From Trogon surrucura (lineage: Eukaryota; Chordata; Aves; Trogoniformes; Trogonidae), in NCBI GenBank assembly GCA_020746105.1, contig CM036624.1, forward strand, positions 24,202,084-24,266,083: a stretch of 64,000 nt of DNA. Reading direction: 5' to 3'. The position numbers and the translations under genes were made by a program. Shown in pieces: positions 56,845-64,000 of this stretch. Within the stretch, counting starts at the first letter, position 1; each line of letters begins with the position of its first letter. The notes under the pieces were generated by a model. It saw nothing but the letters and a program-made list of their open reading frames with translations. It made no database searches and had not been told where the DNA came from.

Positions 56845-59800
56845 CTGTGAGAGAAAGGAGAAATTCATGCTGTGAGCGTTGCCAGGCTCTCTGTCCCTTG
56901 CTAAGCTCTCCTCAAAGCCGCGGAGAGCTGGGCTGTGGGGCCACACTGGGATGGGCTGCTGAGCTGTGGAGCTCGTTCTGCTCTTGCCATGGGACCCTGC
57001 CCCACAAGGGGACCGGGCTGCAGGGTCTAGAAAAGCGCAAATGCATCAGGCAATAAAGGAATGGTCGTTTTCGCCGCAGGTCTCATGGCTGGGGACAGAG
57101 TCAGTTCCTGCTGGAAATGATGCGTGATGACCACACCAGAAATTCACAGGGTAAGGCGGAGGCACGCTGATGTGAAGCGGTGCTTATGTGCCCTCGCCCA
57201 CCCCTCAACGTGCCACTAAATCTCTCAATAGCTTTGTAAACTGCACTGAAGCTCTCGGCACCTTTGTGGCGCAACTACCTCTTCCTTCTGTAATGATGCT
57301 ATTTATTTTAATAAGTAGCACAGAAGAAAAAAGGGCCTTTTAGAAGGTTAAAAAGATCAGTGGTATTTGAGACCTAAGAAATCACTGATAAACTTCAAGT
57401 CAATAGTAGGTAAGTCTAAATTCTACACACAGTGAACTCTAGAGGGAAAATTACTGCGGGAGTTTGACAGCATCTAAAAAAATGTACACTGAGTTGCAAG
57501 TGAACTTTATTATTAGAAGAATTTGAGGAAAAAACGCAATTTAAAATTATAATTGAAGATATAAATGAGCTGAACGAGGCTAAATATAGCCCAACATGTA
57601 AAAAATGTACACTGGAAATGCAGCTCTCCAGATGTTTGTTTCTGAGAATCAGCTGGCAAGATTTGACAATAAATGACTGCTCGGAGATGTGTATGTTTGC
57701 GAAGGGAAGTGTAGATATCATCTGAATTGGACAGGTCAAGTGTGGTGACAACATTATTAAAAAGCATAATACCTTGGAGAGAGCAAGTATTCCAGAAACA
57801 TTTGCCTCTGGGCTGAAATGAAACGTGAAAAAAATGTGCATTTTTCAGAAAGATATGAGCAAGTGGAAAAATGACTCAGCATACAAATCGGTTCAGTCAG
57901 CAGGATGCGATCCCCCGGGCTTGGACAGGTCTCCTGGCAAGAAAAGCACGGTCAGCATGGACACAGAGGGAGGACAGGCTTGGGATGGAGACAGGGGAGG
58001 AGGATTTGGGGTGCTGGGTTCAACCTGATGGGCATGAGCTGCCAGCCTTGCCATGAGGGCAAGAGCCACATCCCTGGGAAGTGTCTGCTGGGGTGCTCAG
58101 TTACTTCCCGGGCATGGTCCCTTCTGCCAATGCTGAGGGCTGAGCTGGCCACGTCTCGGGGCTGGCAATCTCCTCTGCTCAGCTTGATGGAGATGCCAGC
58201 ACTGGGGAGGGTCAGGGGGAGCCCACGGGGCTGGAGATACCCAGCAAGGGCTGCTTTGAGAGACTGGTCTCTGCTGCCCGTGAGAGAGACGGGCCAAGCA
58301 GAGGGTTCTTCTGCCTTACATGTTGGCCAAACCCAACTGGTGATCGGTTTTGGTGATCGGCTCATTTATTTCTGGAGAAGCCCTCTCATAACAAAGCAGA
58401 GTGCAAACTGTGAACTCCTGCTGTTGTTTAGTTTCTTTATTTTCTAAAGGGAGAACAAGGACCATTTCTGAAGAAGCAGGATTGTGCCTGTCCTATAAAA
58501 TGGAAGGATGGAGGTTCAAAGCCTTCAGGTGTGACTCAGAACAACGTCCCTGATTGCAGCGACACTAATGCCCTTTCCCTCCACCCTGGAGCTGGGAGGG
58601 TTAAATCTGTTTTGTCTTCCAATGTATTCTGGAGAAGGGGAAAAAATACCCATCTCCCTATTCCTTGGCGACAGACAGACAAACCCTCCCCGCCTCCAGC
58701 TTCCCCCTCAGCTCCCGGTAGCTCTAATCCAATATTATTATGTGAAAAATGGCTGGGCTAGCTATGGAGACAGTAAATTAAACGTTATGTATTAGTTTTT
58801 AGCGTGTGGTCCCAGGAAGAACGCCGGCCCCATTTATTCCACAAACCTCCTGAGCACCATGGCGATGACCTCTGGAAAAACGCAGGGCTAAACTAATCCC
58901 AAAGATGTCAATCTCGAAGCCTCTTCTACATACACTTGCAGTTTAGATTAATAAACTGTCTATTTTTAAATTGTGTGCAAGCACTTCAATTCTAAATACC
59001 TCACCGGCATGTTAAACACAGCGTTAGAGATGCCAAGTCACACTTCCCCTTCACTCTTAGGAAACTTGACTTCATTTGTTTTTCTCATTTCCGTGTGCCG
59101 TGCCACACTTTGCCTTTCAGGCAGCCATGGGGGCAGGCAGGGATGCAGGCTGAGGGGCTAAGGGATTAGGAAAGGCATTCACCCTCCGGGTGACTTTCAT
59201 TTCCGCATTAGGCCAGGCTTTCTGTCATCCCTATTTTGTCCTCTTTTATCCCAAATTGTCATGTTTGGGCTGTTTTCCAATGGCTAAGCGTTGAGGGTGC
59301 CTGGCTTTGCACCCACACTGCTCACTCCCACCCGGTTCCTGGCAAGTGGGGAAGGGGCAGCGGTACAATCCCCATCCCTCTCTCAACCACCATCTGGGGA
59401 GATGCCTGTGGAGGGAAAAGGCAGCTTTCCGTATGTCCTCCCAGCCCTCGTGCATGCCCAAGCTGCAGGGCAGACCTAAATTCTGGCATCCCACACCAAA
59501 AACGTGGTGCTGAGTGCTCTGTGTGTAGACCAGGGTGCAGTAGGGCTCCCTGCCGTGGGAGCATCTGCTTTGGCGTGGTGGGAACAAGCCTTGCTGCTTA
59601 GATGTCCCTTTTCCCCTGGGGAAAGGCCACCAGCCAGCTCATCCTCGTTGCCAGTCCAGCCCAGCTCCCCTTCAGGGTGCATCTGAGTGGGGCTGTTGGG
59701 GTGAGAGCACCCTCCTCTCTTCCCAGTCTCCTCTCCCCTGGCAAACCATGTCTGTCAGCATCAAAGATGGAGCAAGAGCCTCATGCAAGTGGCTGTGCAG

Positions 59801-62800
59801 CCTCATATTTCTCCCTCCCCTTTAAATCATCTCTCCATTGGGTAAAGGCACTCTCTGCGGAGGTTATAAACCCTGAGAGGATCAGCCTGAGCATTACACC
59901 TGGGGCAAGCTAAATAAAAAAAGGTCACCAGCGCTTTTTAAACATGGACAAAAAAGCAGTAAAATGTGTTTGGAAAAAAAAAATCTGGCATTAAATCATG
60001 ACTTTTTGCCTGGCTTGCCTCATTAAAAGTGGCCTTTTGGAAGGTAAAATTATCATTGTAAGTGATAAGATCTTTAAGAAAATAATTCACGGCTTCTTCA
60101 CCCTTTAATATGATAGCCGCCACCGGCTAATTTTTTTCTTAATGGCAACGAGGCCATCAATCTTGTCCGAGCCCTGTACTCCCTCCTTTCTCCTGCCCCT
60201 CCTGCCTTGCTGGGCAGCCACGGCCCCGCTTGGCGTTTCCTTCCGAGGCCTTGGATCCCAGCGGTGCCGTGCCAAGGGGAAGAGACATAGAATCATAGAA
60301 TGGCCTAGGTTGGAAGGGACCTTAGAGATCATGTAATCCAACCTCCCTGTCATGGGCAGGGACGCCTCTCTACTAGATCAGGCAACACATGGGGACATGT
60401 CTGGGTGTACGGCTTCACCCTCCTCTGTTGGCAGGTCAGGGCTCTCCCTGGGGATGTGGCACTGCAGGAAGCAGAGGCCACGTAAGCCTTGCTCACGCTG
60501 TGAGGTTCGCACCCTGGAAGATCCTGACACTCTCCACGGACCATGTAATTCTGCGAGCTGGGCTGCAGCCTCTACGAATGTTTCAGTGTTGCAATTAAGA
60601 ACAAGATATTGTTTATGTATATTAATCCACAGGCAGGTTCGGTGTGAATCAAATGCGCATCAAGCACGCGGTGTCCTGGCTGCTCCCAGTGATCCCAGTA
60701 CATTGTTCTCCAGAGCTGCTCCTCCCAGCTTGAGTGAAGCTGCTCCTCCCAGTGCTCCGAGGTGATACTGGCAAGGTCACTGCTGGCTCCTGACCCACCA
60801 GTGTGGGCCCAGGGCAGGGCGAGGGGAGGGGATGGATGCCAGGATGCAGCTGCCAGCCCGAGGAAATGGATGGGAACTGCCAGCATGTGCCACCCCCATC
60901 CCTGAGCCTGGGTCTTGCTGGCAGCCGGGGCAGGAGTCAGCGCTGGGAGAGCCCAGCCGGTGCCACTGACATTGTGCTGCCTCTCAAGGCCAGTCATTTG
61001 AGAGTATTAAAGTGCTGGACTCCTGCTTTCTGATAGCCCTGGAAAAACATAGGGAGTCTATTTTTCTTAAACAATCCATCACAGCTGCTGTCAGCAGAAC
61101 AAATACCCTAACACTGCTTTTTATGTATCTATATGGCCTTTTTTTATTTTTTTTTTTATTTTGGCACAAAGTGTTCCCTGCTTGATGCATTCAGCTTTAA
61201 CTCTGCCGTCTAAATAGGTACTTATCACTTAACATGGAGGTGATGGCTTGACATGTTTTCTGTCTCCTGCCCTCCCCTCCACGGTAGGGAAGCCGTCAAA
61301 GTGTTGCTAATAGCTGTTATCACTTGGGAACTGTAACCCGAAAGCAATGAGTGATACCAGGCCTTGCTGTGATTTTCCCCCTTAACTCTGCCAGCTATTT
61401 TTTATGTTATTGCTGGAAGATCCCTGACACAAAGATGTTACTATTAGAGCTGAGTTTCCTAGAAGCTTTTGGAGGGTCCACATTTGCTCCCGGGAAAGTT
61501 AGAGGTAAAATTATCTAGTGGCTTTTAGCTGGCAGAGATAAAGGTGGGATGCAGCTGAGGATGAAAGGCTTGAATGTGAGAAGGGTGTGAACAGAAATAA
61601 GGCTATCAGCAGCTTCTGGCCTTCCCTGAAAGATTCCAGTGGCCCACAAGTAGAATAAGCTTACAGAAATGTGAGCTACTCATTTATTTCTGTGTATGTT
61701 ACAGTCACTTCTGAGATTGTAACTGAGCTCTGGGTCCTCTTGGGCAAGACACCAGCTACATGGTGGTGAAAGGGGCCCCTTCCAGCACAACTGCCCATTG
61801 GGGTATGGGGGATGGAGGGGAAAAAAGGTCTGGCCAAGGTCTGCCAGGGTCTGCCAGCCATCCAGCTCCCCTCCGCGACCACATCCCTCTTTGCTCTTCC
61901 TGCCGAGCACAGCAGTTTACCCCAGACGAATGGGAGGGCACAGCTGTTTGGCCCAAGGGAAGCAAGGGGCTTTGTTTGTTCATGGGGTAATTTGTTTTAT
62001 GGAATAAAATCTGGCAGAGATTTTTTCTTTTGGAGTGGCTCTGGTATTCATTACCCCAAAACTGGCAGGGGCTGTGGCCAGCCAACGCTCATCCTATGTA
62101 ACTGTGGGCTGTTCTTGCGTCCCAGCCTTGGCCATAGCTTTGCCACAGATATAGTGAGAGACTTCTCCAACCCTCCCAGAGAGTCAGTGACACAAGAAAA
62201 GGAGTTAAAACCCTGTGGCCGTGACACCCTGTCCCCTGTTCCTACCACAAGACCTGATATGGAGAAGTTAAATGATTGTGCTAGAAATTTCATCTTGAGC
62301 GAGGCAGCTGGGAAAGGCTTAATACAGACATTCTGTCAAGGTTTAAGGCTCCAAATCTTGCTTGCTTCAAAGCTCTTTTTCCTTGGAGGGCTTTAGTGGT
62401 CAAATTTCCCTCTAGATGCTGTAATTCTCTCAAACTGCTCAGTGAAGCTGTAAAATCAGGGGGGTGTGGGGGAAATCAAAGGTCTCTGGCACTGTGGCAG
62501 GGTTCCCAGCTCTGCTGGAGGTCTCTGAGCAGCAAGCCTGCCTGTGGGCACCCCCTGAGGAGCTGGGTGCACACCTAAACAAATGGGCCGTGAGCATCTA
62601 CTTGGTGCGTGAGATGGGATTTTGTTCCTGGCCACTCACGCCAGAGCTTGTTTTCACATGGGCTGGACTGTTAATGGGAAAGGCAATTTGCAGTCATGTA
62701 TTAGGAAAGAACAACAGAAAATGAATGAACTCGTCATGAGAGCTGGGATGCTTCATGGAGCCCAGCGTCTCTCCCTGTAGTGATCAGTACCGGCACTTTC

Positions 62801-64000
62801 AAAGGGGATGTAAGTTCACCTGTTACACATCTGCAGCTAATATCCTGCAATTTAGGGGATGAGATCTCTTTGGGCAGAGAGGGTGTCCCACCGAGATGAT
62901 AGCCTTTGGAGGGAGAGCCATGGGTCAGACGGACAGTGGCAAAGAAATGCTCTTCAGTAGCTAGGAGGAACTGAGGATGTTGATACCCAGAGTTACCACT
63001 GGTTGCTCAGAGCGGGAACAATTGGGCTTACGCTGCTCCTACAACTCACCAACATGGGTTCAATCCAATGTGTGCTCCTGTCCTGCACAACCGCGTGAAG
63101 AGGCAGCCAAGGCAAGAGGGGAAAGGCAAGTGGGGTACATGAAGCCCAGGAATGGTGCCCAGGGGAACTACATGCTGCTGACATTTACGTATAGACTCCT
63201 GGGCAGCCACAAGCCTGGTTGGAGCCTGCAGTGCTGTCTGTATGTCTCTGCAAAACTTCCCTGCCACCTGAGACAGCTTCTGGCCAAGCTGAGGAGTGCT
63301 ACGGGTAAGCTCTGGGCTCACAGAAGTCTGGGGCATGACACTTCAGAAAGTGTCCTCCTTAGTGACTCTGGTGTTGGACTTTCCCACGGTGACCCAGGAT
63401 GCCAATGAAAGGTTAGAGAACAACCACACTGGTGAATGAGACCATGGACCCATGTTTTCTAGCTCAGCAAGAGCAAGGACATCCTGCATCCCTCCCCATG
63501 GGTGTGAGGCATCTGTTCCCACCAACACTGAAACTTCTTGGTGTAGAATTTCTTTTCCCACCTCTCCTCTTCCTTCTGGTGTCTCACATATGTCATCAGA
63601 AAAGGATGCTATGGATGTCTAGGACTCTCCTTGAAGTCCGTTGCCTGAGGAAGACCTTTCCCAAAGCAGGGCCACTGGGTGTGTTTTCCACAAAGGAGAT
63701 GGGCTTTCAGCAGCTTTTTGCACCTCTGTCTTATGCAAAGCATAGACACTAGGCAGCCCAGAGAGAGCAAACTGTTGCCTTGACCTGTGGGTGCTTGATG
63801 GACTACCTGGCTCTCAGCAGCATGAAGATACAGGCACCAAAGACTACCACAAGCCTTGGGGTGAGCATCCAAGCTTGCCATCAAGGACAGAAACTGCAGC
63901 CGGGAGGAGACAGCAGTGTTCCCCTTGCTATATGTGGGCCACAGCACTTCTTGCAGACACCAGGCAGCTATCTCAGGCCCTTTTCCCCAGCCAGAGGCTG
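56845..64000 (-). other. RNF220 upstream intron (partial), over 7.1 kb
   Basis: Begins at the ctcacag acceptor at 56845. The ICPIC-containing finger exon and the large N-terminal exon were looked for on the minus strand and not found, so they lie further right. It contains the CR1 fragment at 60285-60400 and a T-rich run at 61139-61160. AT-rich blocks near 57290-57800 could be regulatory. Confidence 0.75.
60285..60400 (-). mobile_element. CR1 LINE 3' fragment (minus orientation), different subfamily
   Basis: The plus strand reads catagaatcatagaatggcc, then ttggaagggaccttagagat, the reverse complement of a CR1 3' end, followed by a degenerate CCCTGTCATGGGCAGGGAC block. Internal sequence differs from the other two copies (atggcctagg in place of atgttaggc), so it is from another CR1 lineage. 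Similarity fades after about 60400. Confidence 0.88.

Overview
The window looks like avian nuclear DNA. It carries CR1-type LINE copies, including one with the octamer 3' tail (ATTCTGTG)n typical of bird and other archosaur CR1. It also carries one large, intron-rich vertebrate gene read from the minus strand. No bacterial, viral or organellar gene organisation is seen.

The gene is RNF220, a RING-type E3 ubiquitin ligase of the Wnt, Hedgehog and neural-patterning pathways. Ten coding exons of the main transcript can be placed between 56844 and 8615, all with GT-AG borders and matching phases. Together they encode about 299 codons. The N-terminal exons lie beyond the right edge. The last exon (about 23 codons, carrying the final Cys pair of the RING) was not found and probably lies beyond the left edge. 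An alternative first coding exon sits in a CpG island at about 53.2-54.1 kb and would start a short, C-terminal isoform of about 305 residues.

Layout from left to right: 1-530, unassigned flank; 530-2342, a 5'-truncated CR1 with an open reverse transcriptase frame; 2343-8614, presumed last intron; 8615-9940, the two exons encoding most of the RING; 9941-25239, a large intron with a diverged 200-bp inverted duplication, hairpins, a tandem duplication and a Z-DNA-type tract; 25240-29481, four small exons; 29482-44518, a large intron with a second CR1 fragment; 44519-45785, two exons, one with an internal alternative donor that removes a zinc finger; 45786-53490, an intron with homeodomain-type AT-rich blocks; 53491-54300, an exon, CpG-island promoter and phased CCAAT repeat; 56749-56844, the most upstream exon seen; 56845-64000, a large upstream intron with a third CR1 fragment.

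The two main control points visible are the internal promoter (short versus long isoform) and the alternative splice donor in the zinc-finger exon. Exon calls are strong. The regulatory calls are inferences from motif content only.
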